38,900 bases of DNA from Cruorifilaria tuberocauda (GCA_013365365.1 JABVXU010000505.1:1-38900); one strand, 5' to 3'. Shown: positions 12,713-25,211, counted from the stretch's first letter. Translations and numbers: made by a program. Notes: a model not told the origin generated them from the sequence alone.

Positions 12713-13270
12713 TTTATCTGACAGATCTAAAAGTTTGTTTTTTTTCTTTTTAAAATCTTATCAAAATTCGCAGAATTCTGGATGATGAATTATATCAAGA
12801 ATTTATTTTATATTATTTTGATAATCAAAATTTGATAAGCATGCGAATTTGATAATCAAATTGTGCCAGTGATAATTAAGATTGATAATCATGCGAATTT
12901 GATAATCAAATTATCATTTTATCAAAATTATCAATTACCCATACATATCTTCTAATTTATATTTATTTGACAGACCTAAAAATTTATTTTTTTTTTAAAA
13001 AAAGCAAATCTTGTTAAAATTCACAGAATTTTAGATGAATTGCATGAATGAATTTATTTTATATCATTTTGATAGTCGAAATTTGATAATCATACGAATT
13101 TGCTAATCAAATTATCATTTTATCAAATTATCAGTTAAATTATCACTTCAACTTCATGTTTATTTGTTAGATCTAAAAAAAAATAAAAATTTGCAAAGTT
13201 CTGAATGAATTGCATGAAAGAATTTATTTTATTTTATATTTATTATGAATTTACTCATATTGATTTCATG
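12713..13270. repeat. triplicated 200-250 bp unit rich in TGATAA
   Basis: Three diverged copies begin near 12713, 12960 and 13158 with a TTTATYTGACAGAYCT-like phrase. They continue through a poly-T stretch, a gaatttattttatat segment and clusters of TTTGATAATCAAA and TTATCA. Confidence 0.65.
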
Positions 13271-13293
13271 ATAATTAAATTATCAGTTATTGA

Positions 13294-13404
13294 TTAGTTG
13301 AATTTCTTATCATCTAAAATATTTGCTTCCAAGCATTCTTCCTTAAGTGCTTGCAATGAATGCACCGCCGTTGTTGTTTCTTCCTCTTCACTTCGTCGAA
13401 TTAC
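13294..13404 (-). CDS. candidate extra last exon of the GATA gene
   Basis: On the minus strand an acceptor-like TGTTAAG is followed at 13404 by 36 codons and TAA. The residues begin VIRRSEEEETTTAV and end in DDKKFN; this composition is protein-like and unlike the surrounding AT-rich noise. The segment lies 564 bases downstream of the stop codon assigned to the ELT-2-like gene and needs a phase-0 donor. Terminal exon 10 of that gene contains two phase-0 GT sites: GAG|GTTATT at 13977/13976 and ATT|GTAACT just upstream. Use of the first would replace the stop at 13968 and give a 566-residue protein. Both donors are imperfect. The opposite strand is also open and is bounded by plausible splice sites, but it gives a serine-rich, less protein-like reading. 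Confidence 0.4.
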   Translation of the reverse strand, partial: VIRRSEEEETTTAVHSLQALKEECLEANILDDKKFN

Positions 13405-13679
13405 CTTAACAGGTAAAATTTTCATTACTTTCACTTTCATTACTATTAATTACTTAATTTCTAAATTTCTAAAATTCCCAAACTTTTGTTAAAATTCTAT
13501 TTTATCACTCTATTACATTTTTTATTACTTTATTACATTTTATCATTTTCTATTACTCTATTCTATTTTTATTACTATCTTTAATTTTACCTATCTTCTT
13601 CAAATTAATTTAACAATAAGATAATTCCACAAAATAAAATTTTCAAATTAGAAATATAATTCAGAATTTTCATTGCAGT

Positions 13680-13966
13680 AGTATTAAAATAATGAAGATA
13701 TCAGGGTCAAATCAACCTCAAGTAATTCAAAATTTGCATTGCAGTAATATTAGAGTAAGTAATGAAGATTTAACTTCAAATAATTCGAAATTTATAGTAA
13801 TATTAAGGTAAGTAATGAAAATTGAATCTTAGGTCAAAATTTGTATTGTAGTAATATTAAAGTAATGATGATTTAACTTTAGATAATTCAGAATTTGCAT
13901 TACAGTAATATTGAAGTAAAGTAGATTTAAGCTCAGAAATTTAAATATTAAAGTAAGTAATGAAGA
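13680..13966. repeat. tandem repeat downstream of the GATA-gene stop
   Basis: Variants of gtaatattaaagtaagtaatgaagattta recur about five times at 50-60 base spacing, often joined to an aattcagaatttgcattgcagtaa segment. It would be 3' UTR or flank, or intron if the candidate exon at 13294-13404 is used. Confidence 0.6.
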
Positions 13967-13967
13967 T

Positions 13968-16900
13968 TTAAATAACCTCAGTTGGTATGCCCACAGTTAC
14001 AATCATTTCTGTTTCTGATGCTGTATCGTAATGATTGGTTGAAAGTAATGATTGTGATAGAATATTATTTGTACTTAAACCTGTAGTATAAATTTACAGT
14101 ATGATTCGAATAAAATATTACGGTAATTACAGTAAACGATAAGAAAGATTACGATAAAAAAAAAGAAACAGAGAAATCGAAAGATAATAACAAAGAGATA
14201 CTCTGATAAATATTATTATCAGTATATCACAGGTAAGTATTTTATCATGAATTCTTCTGTTAATTTAATGATAAACTGATGATAAGAAAATACCTGAAAG
14301 GTGAATTTCCTGAGATGTATCGTACTGTGTTCCGGTATTCCAACCGTACAATTGCTCATCATTCACTAAACCTACTGACGTGATAACATTATACGGATGA
14401 TGAACCTGATCGCTAACAACTGTTTCAGCGGTTGAACCAAACGAATTACTTGCTGAAAATTTTAACTGATAGTGAAAGTTTAGAATTAAACTTAAGATTG
14501 ATTCTAAAAAAAAAAATGTAATTTTTTCGGAAATTCCGGAAATTATTTTAATTTTAATGATAAAATTATTACGATATATTTAAATATTTTGAAATTCAGT
14601 TTGAAACGGAAGAGAGCTTACCGGAATGGGAATTTCCGTATGTAGCACGATTCATCCTGTTATGCTGGTTGAGAAATTTTTTCGATGTTGAAGGTTGACG
14701 TAAGATACCGGTATTACTGTCAGATTTTTGTTTCCGTTTCCGTGTTTGCAGCGTTCCCTCCTTTTTCATTGATATTGGACGTTGTACTTGATGAAGCTTA
14801 TAGTATAAACCACAAGCACTAAATTTAAATCAACAAATTTACTTTGATTTAAAAATGAAAGTTATTTTAGCTAACGAAAGTACGAAATTGTAATTAGCAT
14901 CTCAAGATATGGAATAAATTATTTCTCATTGCAAAAGCAGCATTAGCTATCCTGCAATTTTGCATTTTTGGTGTAAGCTAAATTCTAAATTAAAAGTTAA
15001 AAAGTTAAAGTAAAACTTTTATCTCAAAAAAAAGTGATAACTTCAATTTACTGATAATTTTTTAAGCAACAAATTCAATTTTAGCCAATTATTCATGAAT
15101 GAACTTATCTTGCTTATCATTACAACAATACTTTCGTATCATTATCCATTCAATTCTAAATAGCTTAAAAAAGCTAAATTAAAAGTTAAAAAGTTACAGT
15201 AAAATTTTAGCTAATCGTCTGTAATGAACTTACCTTGCTTATTATTACAGTAACGCTTTCATATTATTATTCATTCTATTCTAAATAACTCAAAAAAAAG
15301 AAATAACTAAATTAAAACTTAAAAAGTAAGAGTAAAACTTTGATCTCACAAAAGAACTGATAATTTCAATCTACTGACAATCTTTTATGAATTAAATCTA
15401 ATTTCAACTTGAATGAACTTACCTTGCTTATCATTACAACAACACTTATCAATTATTCATTCTTAGTATTCAGTATGTGAAGTGATAAAAGGTCAATAAT
15501 AACAAGTGATGTTATCATTTGCCACATTATGATTTCAATTTTTCTGTGATTGAAAAAAAATTGATAAGAAAATGACAAAAAGACATACTTGCATACCGGA
15601 TGTCCATCAGCATCTCGTCGCCATAATGTCGTATTGGTACCATGACAGTTTGCGCATACTAAACCTTGCCTTCGTTGTGAATTATGCTGAGGCTTAAATT
15701 TTCATTTTCAACTTATCAAATAATTTCACGTATTAGTTGAAATATAGGGCGCAAGAATTTCATGAGAGTTTTGCAAAAAAAAAAAAATATTTAATGTAAC
15801 TTTTCTAAATATAGAAATCAAATATAGAATTACATATTTTTCACATCGTTTTTGTAACTTTTGTAATTTTTGTATTTTTTGTATTTTTATATTTTTATAT
15901 TTTTTGTATTTTTGTATTTTTTGTATTATTGTATTTTTTGTATTTTTTGTATTTTTGTATTTTTTTTTTGTATTCAAAAAATTTTTTTCGTAATTTATTG
16001 CGAATCGTTTTCATATTTTTTACATTTTTTGTATATTTTTGTATTTTTATAAAATATTCATTTTTTGTATTTTTTTCTGGTATTTTTTAAATATTTTTTT
16101 TGCATTTTACCATAACTTTTTTGTATTTTTTTTCCACTGTTTGTATATTTAAGAATTTTTTTTTGTATTTTTCGTATTTTTATAAATTATTGATTTTTTT
16201 TTAAAATGTTTTTTCGTGTACTTTTTTGTATTTTATTTTTTGATTTTTTTACAATATTTTTTTTCGTTTTCACAAAAAAAATTATTTTAAAAATTATTTT
16301 CAAAAAAAAATTAAGATCGAAAAATAAGCATATATATATATATTTTTTTTTTAAATAAGATAGATAATTTAAGATGTTTGATTTTTTTCTTGAAAAAGAA
16401 AATTTTATCAGTTTATAATTGAAAGGAAATCATTATAAAGAAAGGTTGACCTTTGACATATCTTGATCTTTGACACAAAGTATATTTGCTAAATTAGTTA
16501 AAATTTAAACTTAATAATTTATTACTTGATTTTTTCTTTGTTGTTGCCGATTTCGCTGAGCAGTTTGATTACTTCCAGTTGTTGATTGCTGTTGCTCGTT
16601 GTTGAGCAGTATCGCCTGATCGCTTGTTTCAACAATGCCGCATGATGCGCTTAGAAATGGCGAATATGAAACAATGTGCTGTAAGAGAGAGAGGGAGAGA
16701 GAATTTTAAGCTAAGAGAGAATTTTTCAATTTTTCATTTCAAATCATAATTACGTTTGTTTAATTTTAAATCATGACTACGGTAATTTTCATAATTACAT
16801 TTAATTCTTTCCTAATCAGTTAGTTATACTTAAGTATTTTATATATATTAATCGTTAACTGTAATCTAATCTACGATTAAAATTTAAAATTTGATCTCTA

Positions 16901-19900
16901 AAAAAACAATTCAACGATTTTAAATTTGATTTTTAAATTTGCTGTAATTTATAATCAAAATTTGACATCTAAAAACTTTAGTAACAATTCAACGATTTTA
17001 AATTTGATTTTTAAATTAGCCGTAATTTATAATCAAAATTTGATATCTAAAAGCATCAATAACAATTCAATGATTTTAAATTTAATTTTTAAATTTGTTT
17101 AAAAATTTCGTTTTTAATTACTCTACTAGGTTTGAAAAGGTTAAATTTCTATTTTTCATTTTTCATTATCTTACTCATACAGTATGAATACAATAGTTTT
17201 TTTTTAAAGAAATACTTGTGACATATCCGATCGATTGGAGCTATAATGAATCATTAGATCAGAGGCGCATTTGGTGCAAATTACCGAGGTACCACCACCG
17301 CATGCAATATCCGTACTGTATATACCACACTGTTGACATTGCGCCGATACGGTTGTTGGTTGTATTGCGGTATGTGTAATAGCTCCATTAAACTGAAATT
17401 TCACCTACCTGAATTCTTTCTTACCTGAATAAAATTCTTTTTAAAATGAGGAAAATATTTTTTAAATGAATTTTATTTATATGAATTAATAATAAAAGAA
17501 TAAAAATTTGGTTATTTTGCTTTAAAATTTTTTTTAAACTTGAAACTTCTGAAAATTTCAAATGTGAGACATTTAAAGTTTCCACGTGAAATTCGAAATT
17601 CCTGATAGTTTTAGGTATAACGTTTAAATTTTATTTTTAAGTTTGAAATTTACGGTAATTGCTGATATGACATTTAAATTTTTAAATTTTATTTTCGTTT
17701 AAAAATTTAAAACATTTGATAGTATCAGATATGAAATTTAATTTTATCACTTGCAATTTGGGATTTCTGATAAATTTAGAAATGAAATATCAATGTTAAA
17801 ATTTTATTTTATTTTTAAAATGTAAAATTTCTGATGATTTCAGATACGACATTTAATTTATCCACCTAAAATTTGTAACTTCTTATAATTTCAGAGAGCA
17901 TATTCAAATTTCCATTTTAAAATTTAAAATTTCTGATAAGTTGACATGTGACATTTAAAATTTGAAATTTCTTTTTCATTTAAAATTTAAAATTTCCAAT
18001 AATTCAGATATGATTTCTTGTGTTTAAATGAAATTTTAATGTCTTTTAAAGTATGAATAAGAATGAAAGAAATACTGTTTGAGATGGAAAAACGCAAATG
18101 TTTCCATCAATAGAAGTTCGTTGTGATAACTGATATGATGATAACGGATCGTAATTAGCATTCACTCGAAATGGATCATAATTGCTAGGAAAAGCAAAAA
18201 TTAATATCAAATACTTAAATACTGAAAATTTGAAAAGATTACATATAATTAATTCTTTTTGTTTCTTCCCGATTTATAATTAAAAGGATTTAAAGATATT
18301 TTTAAAGTTTTTTTTTAAAAAACATTAATAATCTTTTCATGCAAAAAATTAATTTGTTGAAATTTGAAAATTTTAAAATTTTAAAAGTAAATTATTTATA
18401 ATTATTATAAGTAATACAATGTTAATATTAATAATAAGTAATAAAATGTTATCATTATAAGTAATACCATATTAATATTAATAATAAGTAATAAAATGTT
18501 GTCATTATAAGTAATACAATATTAACATTACTTATAAGTAGTACAATGTTATCAATAATTAAGTATTAACATTTTCAATTTTTATCATAATCTTCTTTTT
18601 CATAATAAAAGAACTGATAAATTTGATAACTTCAGACAGAGGCAACATTTTATTCTAACTTATCAATAGCTCAAATCAAAATTAATTTCAAATAATAATT
18701 AATTAAAATTAAAATGATCATACTTTGACAATTGTGTTGTTGCATTGGTAGCAGTATTGTACGTTTGAATATGATGGTTTGATGGTATTAATTCGGTACC
18801 CAATGGTTGTTGCATGAGATAAGCTTGTGATGATACACCAGCATAATAATACTGTGGTGTTGCAAGTGCTGCTGTTGAACAACTTGGATATAAGCTGACC
18901 CCAGATTGACCCATCCATTCCGGATAATGATGACAGGAAACTGCAGTTGATAATTCTAGAAAATTACTACAAAATCATGATCATGATTATAAGTAATACA
19001 AAATTTTGTATGGCAAAAAAAAGTAATGAAATGATAATTCCACCAAGTTTATAGCAAAAAAAAATTAATTCATCTTTTTTGAATAAAAATTAAATTATAT
19101 CATGCAAAAAAAAAAGCATACAGTGTCAAGATTACTCGTTATTAATTAATTAATTAATTAATTAATTAAAATACTTTATTAGTACAAACAGAAGAGGGAA
19201 TGAAAATTCATTGGAAAGAACTATAAGTTTTTAATTTTTAGATTGTTTAAAATCATGATTAAGAATTTCGATAATTTGATAATTCGTTCTTTTTTTGTAT
19301 TACTGCGATACTTTAACTTTATTCCAGAGTAATCAAAGTAATATAAATTTATAGAAAAATATACTGTACTTAAAAAATTATCAGCTAATTATTGCCCAAT
19401 TAAAAATACTGAAAAAATCATCATCAATTCGAAATAGTTTATTATATCTTATCATATCATTTCATTCTGTACTATTATATTATATTTTATAAATATCATT
19501 GTATATCGCTATCTTATATCATTATACCTTATATATTATAACTTATAAAGATCTCTGTATCCGTTTATTATATATCACTAGATTATTCTATCTTATATCA
19601 CTATTTTATATCAATATAAACTTATAAATAGAAATTACTTTAAAAAATTATCACGTAATTATCTGTTTAATTAAAAAAAACATTACAGTGTCAAGATTAT
19701 TCGTTATTAATTAACTAACTAATTAAAATATTTAATTAATTAATTAAAATGAAAATACCATCGCCAATTCAAAATGGTTCATTATATCTTATCATATCTT
19801 ATCATATATATATATTATATTACAAATATCCACCTATCTTATATTATTATATCTTAAGATATCTTTATATCTGATTATCATATATCACTATATTATCTTA

Positions 19901-20964
19901 ATTTTATTATCATATATCATTATACCTTACAGATATCTTTATATCTGATTATCATATATCACTATATTATCTCAATTTTATTATCATATATCATTATACC
20001 TTACAGATATCTTTATATCTGATTATCATATATCACTATATTATCTTAATTTTATTATCATATATCATTATATCTTACAGATATCTTTGTACCTGACTAT
20101 CATATTATCATGATGATTATCACTGGATTATCTTATCTTATATCATTATCATCATGATACACAAGAACACCTGAAGGTTGAACGAGATTTGGTAATAAAG
20201 AAGAGAAATTTGAAGCATCAAATTTTGCTTCTGATATGCTATCATTTGGTACCATTGAGTTCGGTTCTACCACCACCGTTTGACGACGCATACCATTCGT
20301 TTCTGTAAATACGGAAAAATGGAAAAATTTTGTAAATTTTTTTTTTGAAATTTGAAAATTTAGTTTTTTACTTGAGCAAGGATCAATATTGATAGAGTAT
20401 TATCTCATCTATCACCAAATTACTTTTTAACAGTGATATGATAAAAGTTATACATTCTTAAATATTATTTAACTATTCTTAAATATTACTTAAAACTGTA
20501 ACTGTTAAAAAAATTATTATCAAAATTTTTACAGTATAGTAATCAAAAAGTACTTTGTATTTTGACAAAGATTACTGCTAAAAAAGTGATTATCTCATCT
20601 ATCACCGGATTACTTTTTTTTAACAACAATGATATGATAAAAGTTATGCATTATTCTTAAATATTACTTAAAATTTTTACAGTATAGCAATGGAAAAGTA
20701 TTTTTACAAAAGATTACTTGTAAATTTTAACTTAATTTTACCTAAATTTCCATCAATTTCTCTTTTAATTATAGTTGATGTTGGCATAATTAATGAATTT
20801 CTATTTTCATTACTATCCTTATTGCTATTGTCCTTGTTGATTTCATCGTTATCAATTGGTGATAACGGTGTGAATGAGGAGGTTAAATGATTAGTTGTAG
20901 CGGTAGTGATATCTTTTATCATCGATGATGTTCCTGGTCCATTCCAAGTTTGGCTTGCTTCCAT
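13968..20964 (-). CDS. elt-2: ELT-2-like GATA zinc-finger transcription factor, 10 exons
   Basis: Predicted exons in order are 20964-20742, 20302-20171, 18955-18724, 18184-18076, 17392-17216, 16678-16526, 15692-15589, 14818-14622, 14452-14294 and 14080-13968. Phases all match, giving 1599 nt and 532 residues. The C-terminal finger is C355-X2-C358-X17-C376-X2-C379 with LWRR at 365-368. It is followed by [18 protein letters not shown] and the basic tail LQTRKRKQK, a combination I associate with nematode ELT-2 rather than ELT-1. An upstream degenerate finger is C251-X2-C254-X16-C271-X2-C274 and lacks LWRR. The N-terminal half is Ser/Thr/Asn/Gln-rich. In Caenorhabditis elegans, ELT-2 activates intestinal genes through TGATAA sites and maintains its own transcription; here this is inferred by homology. 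The start MEASQTWNG follows an AATGCAG acceptor by 10 bases, consistent with trans-splicing or an upstream noncoding exon. The third-exon donor (AA|GTATGA) and second-exon donor (G|GTGTTC) are the weakest joins. The end may extend to 13294. Confidence 0.8.
15015..15440. repeat. irregular repeat in GATA-gene intron 7
   Basis: A gaacttaccttgcttatcattaca phrase starts at 15101, 15226 and 15415. It is flanked by aaattaaaagttaaaaagtta segments, with spacings of 125 and 189 bases. Confidence 0.55.
15780..16290. repeat. poly-T / TGTATTTTT low-complexity tract in intron 6
   Basis: About 500 bases of T runs are interrupted by GTA, with a GTATTTTT-like unit. Open frames across it in both directions are artefacts (Phe/Tyr/Cys-rich one way, Lys/Asn/Thr-rich the other). 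Confidence 0.85.
16900..17090. repeat. 78-bp tandem repeat in intron 5
   Basis: The phrase caattcaacgattttaaatt starts at 16907 and 16985 and, with one change, at 17063, an exact 78-base period. Confidence 0.75.
17520..18030. repeat. degenerate 55-75 bp repeat in intron 4
   Basis: Repeated phrases of the type aaatttctgataatttcaga followed by tatgacatttaaattt occur about eight times with variable spacing, filling the intron between the exons at 18076 and 17392. Confidence 0.55.
18400..18560. repeat. 50-bp tandem repeat in intron 3
   Basis: The phrase taagtaatac starts at 18408, 18458 and 18508. The units alternate aatattaataataagtaata with aaaatgttatcattata. Confidence 0.75.
19780..20110. 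repeat. 74-bp minisatellite in intron 2
   Basis: The phrase cagatatctttat begins at 19930, 20004 and 20078, an exact 74-base period. Diverged copies run left to about 19780. Each unit has ctgattatcatatatcacta and a second tatcatatatcatta. Confidence 0.8.
20400..20690. repeat. 190-bp direct duplication in intron 1
   Basis: The phrase tatctcatctatcacc begins at 20401 and 20591. Both copies continue through ggattacttttt, gatatgataaaagttat and cattcttaaatatta. Confidence 0.75.
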
Positions 20965-21224
20965 TCTCGTTTTTCTGCATTTTGAAAAGTTTATAAATTT
21001 TGAACACTTTGGAGTTTAAAATTTATGAATTAGAGAGAATTTAGGAAATTAAAATTTTTGGGGCAAAAGCATTCAGGAAAAAGTTTTGATTATTTGGAAG
21101 TACATTAATTAGGAAAAAAGTGTACTAATTAAAATATTTTATAGTGATTTCTTTTAATAATAATCTTAATAATATTAAACAATTGGATACATAACTGAAT
21201 TTTACTCGATAATAGAATTACATG

Positions 21225-21437
21225 ATATACATATATGTCTGTGTATGTTTGTATGTGTGTGTGTGTGTGTATGTCTGTGTATGCATGTATGTATATATAT
21301 TCATTAAAACTTATAATTATTAAATTGTTAATCATTAAAGCTTATAATTATATAATTATTAAATTATTAATCATTAAGACTTATAATTATATAAAATTCT
21401 TAAGAAATTCAAATTAAAAATACTTTTAAAGTACATG

Positions 21438-21471
<34 letters not shown>

Positions 21472-21628
21472 CGTGTGTGTACGTCCGTGTATGTTTGTGT
21501 ATGTTTGTATGTCTGTGTATGTGTGTATGTCCGTTTGTATACATACATTAAAACTTAGAAAATTCTTAAGAAATTCAAATTCAAACAAGCTTATAAATTC
21601 AAAATACTTTAAAAATACATGCATACAT

Positions 21629-21678
<50 letters not shown>

Positions 21679-21765
21679 CCGTGTATGTATGTGTGTGTGC
21701 ATTCATTAAACGTTATAAAATTCTTAAGAAATATAAATTAAAATACTTTTAAAATATTTTTTTAC
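21225..21765. repeat. three GT microsatellite blocks within a triplicated unit
   Basis: Each unit has a (GT)n block (about 21254-21270, 21450-21480 and 21632-21674) followed by variant tgtatgtctgtgtatg. Then comes an attaaaacttataaaattcttaagaaattcaaatt-like spacer ending in atacttttaaa. The triplication lies about 250-800 bases upstream of the GATA-gene start codon. Confidence 0.8.
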
Positions 21766-22421
21766 ACTATCCTTTCTAAGCTAATTTTAACTTGAATGTC
21801 ATACTTTTTAGCAGTAAGTTAATTTTAACCTAATAGTTATCTATTAGTAATGTAAGTAGTATTACTTATCAATTTATACTGTATCTCTACTGATTACACT
21901 AATACTATCAAGTTTGATTATTTAATAATTTTATTCAGGTTTTCAAAAATAATCAAAACATTTATCATCATGAACGCTGAACTCTCTCGCATATGAAATA
22001 AACGATTATCTTATCTTATCTTATCAACTTTCCAATAAAACTAAGTAAACCCACAAATGATAATTTACAACTTCATTGCTAATATAAACTTACCTAACAG
22101 GTATAGTAAGATTATATATCAGATAAGTTATATCAGTTTTATCATTAATACAACAAAAAAGAAAAAAGTTTCATTTTCGGCATTTTCTTTTTAAACAAAT
22201 TTACTTTCTATTAATACAAATTAAAAAAAAAATGTTAAGTTATATAAAATTAGATGTAAAAAATGAAACGTAACAAAGTTAATAAATTATCAAGTAATTA
22301 AATAATGGAAAAGTAATTAAAAGTAATTGAAGCAAGTAAACAGTAACTTTAGTTGAAAGCTTCCGATGAATTGAACAATGACTAAAATGATAAAACGATA
22401 ACTAGGAATGAAGGAGAGAAA

Positions 22422-22426
22422 GAGGA

Positions 22427-22463
<37 letters not shown>

Positions 22464-22470
22464 GGGAGAA
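22422..22470. repeat. GA microsatellite
   Basis: A run of GA units interrupted by GG and AA gives a purine-only strand. A pyrimidine-only TC run lies at 24417-24449. Open frames through either are low-complexity artefacts. Confidence 0.8.
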
Positions 22471-24411
22471 GTAGGAGAGGAGGAGAAGGAAGTTTGATTT
22501 GATGACTTTACTACCGTAACCAATAATGATGCTACTCATTTTGTGAACCATTTTTGGATTGTACTGATCAAACTTTGATATCATCCTGATAAACTTTGAT
22601 ATTTTCAAATCAAAAGAAAAGAGAGGAAAAAAGAAAACTGATTTAAAAAAGATATTCAATTTATATTCGTTTGATTTGATATCAGTGCTTTGATCAGTAA
22701 AATTTCTTGATATCAAAATTTTATCAATGAAATCTCTTGATATCAAAGTTTAATCAATGGAATCCAAAATGATTCATGAAATGAGTAGTAGGATCAAGTA
22801 TAAGAATTATTAGAATTCATTGATATCAAAGTTATCAATAAATAAACGATTATCCGCTTATCTTATCCACTTATCACAGCTAATCATTAATCATAACAAA
22901 AATCAATTGAGCTCAATTCATTCTCTAACTTTTTTTCCCTATTATATTCTATTAATTATTTAATTAATATTTAATTAAGCTATTATTAAATGTATATTTA
23001 CTTCTTTTTTTTAACTAATCACAAATGGAAATATTTTTGAAAAAAAAAAATTTTTAAATGAGAATATTCGAAAATTGAAAAATTGAAAAATTAAAATGAT
23101 TATCAGTATCAGTATTATCATTTGTTTTCATTGATATCTTAAATAATCAAATTTCCATCTTAACAATACATTTTTATCAAGTAATTTATATTTATATCTT
23201 AAATGATAACCTATCAGCAATACTGAAATGATTATCACTAACCACAAAAAGATATCTATCGTCTCTCCAATCAACCACCACTGCATATCACCACTGATAA
23301 AGTCTCTTGCTCCTCCATTTCCGAATCATTTTATCACATTCGAGCATCACTTCTCACCTCTATTGCTTTTTACTTCGTTCTTTTTAAAATTTCTTCCATC
23401 TTTACAAAAAAATAAACAAAAGTAAGTTCTTGTTAAATTTTTTGAAGCAATATAAGTATGATATACTTAAATTATGATTTTAGGATTAGCTTTAATAAGA
23501 AGTTTCATACAAATTTTGCTATACTGATTTGCAATTTCAAGTAAATCTCATTACTTTAGTGTCCGTTTACCTGTTTAAAATCATTTCACAAGTCGATAAA
23601 TCAACATTATTTACATAATTTTAGGATCAATATGTTCAATTACAGTTTTCAAATGTTTACTTACAGTTTCAAATAAGCTTCATTATTTCAATGCTCATTT
23701 ACTGTTTAAAGTCATTTCACAAGCCGACGCAACAACATTAAATAATTAGCAAAATAATTCCTAAATAATAATTTAGGTTTAAATTTAGGTTTAATTTACG
23801 TTCTAATATTATCACTGATTATCAGTGTTAAACTTACAAAAATTACAAAATTGCAAAAATTTATCATTTTAATTCCATTTACATTTTTGAATTCCATAAA
23901 AAATGATTAAACTGATCGATAGATCAACATCATTTAATTAATGAAATAATTTCTAATTTAGCTTTCGTTAGTGAAATTATCACTGATTATCAGTCTTTAA
24001 CTTACTTAGAAATTACAATTAATTCCATTCACATTTAAATTTCAAAAAAATAATTAAATTTAAATAGCTAAAAATAATTTATATTAATCTTTTTTTCTTC
24101 GATTTATAATTATGCTGTAAGAAAAATTGGAAAAAAGATAAAGATGGACGATATGTTGATAAAGTTTTTTTTTAATAAAGTATTACTTCTTATGTTAGCT
24201 GAAAAATGCGTAATATAGTAAATAGTTAATAATAATGTTAGCTAATAATGTTAGCTGTATTCATGCTTTTTTTTGCACTTTCAATGTTTGCATTTCTCTA
24301 TGAAAATTTTAAAATAATTTCTTCATAAACTTCCAAAAATAAATGTTGTCTATAAAAATTTTTTTTTGTGATACAGTATATTTCGATTCTCTTCTTAGGA
24401 ATGTATATGTA

Positions 24412-24451
<40 letters not shown>

Positions 24452-25176
24452 TCCTCCTCTTCTATTCTCTCTTACTGATAAATTCATCAATAACAGTTAA
24501 ATGATACAAAACATTGTTAATTCCATATTGGGATTTCATAATAATTAAATGAAATTATTCAATCTAATCGATAAATCGTATCTTTCATCATTACAAATTT
24601 GATAAAATTAAAATTTATCAAGATCAAAGAAAATAATTTTGTTTTCAATATGAAAATTTTAAAATCTTCTTAAAATCTTATTCCCTTATAATCATCTATA
24701 CTAATTAATGAGTGCTAATTATATTTATCAGAAGAATTTAACGTTAGAAAACTTAAACAATTAATTTGATTTGATCAAGAATTGAAAAAAATTATTGCTT
24801 CAAATTTCTATTTTCTTTCATCTTAGTAAATTTTAATTTTATTAAATTTGTAATGATTAAACATTATCGATTGAGAGTTATCGATTGATTGATTAATTTC
24901 ATTGAATAATTATATATCATACTTTATATAGCAACATTATATATCACACTTTTAATATATCATAATTTTATCATTTAAATAAATGATAAGCATTTTTTGA
25001 AATGTTAATTTAAATTTAAAGAAAAAAAAATTAATCGTAATTTATATTTCAGTAAAAATTTTATTTTGCTAATATAACTTTTAAAAGAATTTATTACCAA
25101 AACAATTTACAATCTTTTACGAGTAAATATAGCAAACATTTCGCTCTTCTTCCTTCTCTTCTGGTCTGTTAGATTG

Positions 25177-25211
25177 TCTTATCAGTTACCAAGTAAATGA
25201 TAGCTGATAAG
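25177..25211. promoter_or_regulatory. pair of candidate GATA-factor sites
   Basis: TCTTATCAGT at 25177-25186 is the reverse complement of ACTGATAAGA, the extended site usually reported for intestinal GATA factors of nematodes. GCTGATAAGG follows at 25204-25213 on the plus strand, so the two face each other about 20 bases apart. They lie 4.2 kb upstream of the GATA-gene start. Function is inference. Confidence 0.35.

Larger units (their letters stand above)
10692..13293. other. repeat-rich spacer between convergent genes
   Basis: No coding segment is seen here. AATAAA candidates for polyadenylation of the plus-strand gene occur in its terminal exon (10670-10675) and near 10990. The rest consists of TGATCA-rich repeats (11040-11460), a 64-bp duplication, an approximately 200-250 bp triplication, and a very high density of TGATAA/TTATCA. 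Confidence 0.6.

Noticed and set aside
13298..13412. Plus-strand reading of the segment opposite the candidate last exon, bounded by GATTAG and ACAG|GTAAAA
   Set aside because: It is serine-rich and has no partner exons in phase with the plus-strand gene; the minus-strand reading is more protein-like.
15726..16052. Overlapping open frames on both strands, one Lys/Asn/Thr-rich and one Phe/Tyr/Cys-rich
   Set aside because: They translate the TGTATTTTT low-complexity tract inside a GATA-gene intron.
21235..21709. Open frames rich in Cys/Val or Thr/His
   Set aside because: These are translations of GT/CA microsatellites, with no splice-site support.
22317..22746. Minus-strand frames ending in Ser/Leu repeats
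   Set aside because: They run through a GA/TC microsatellite; the MSSIIIGYGSK start looked briefly exon-like but has no partner exon.
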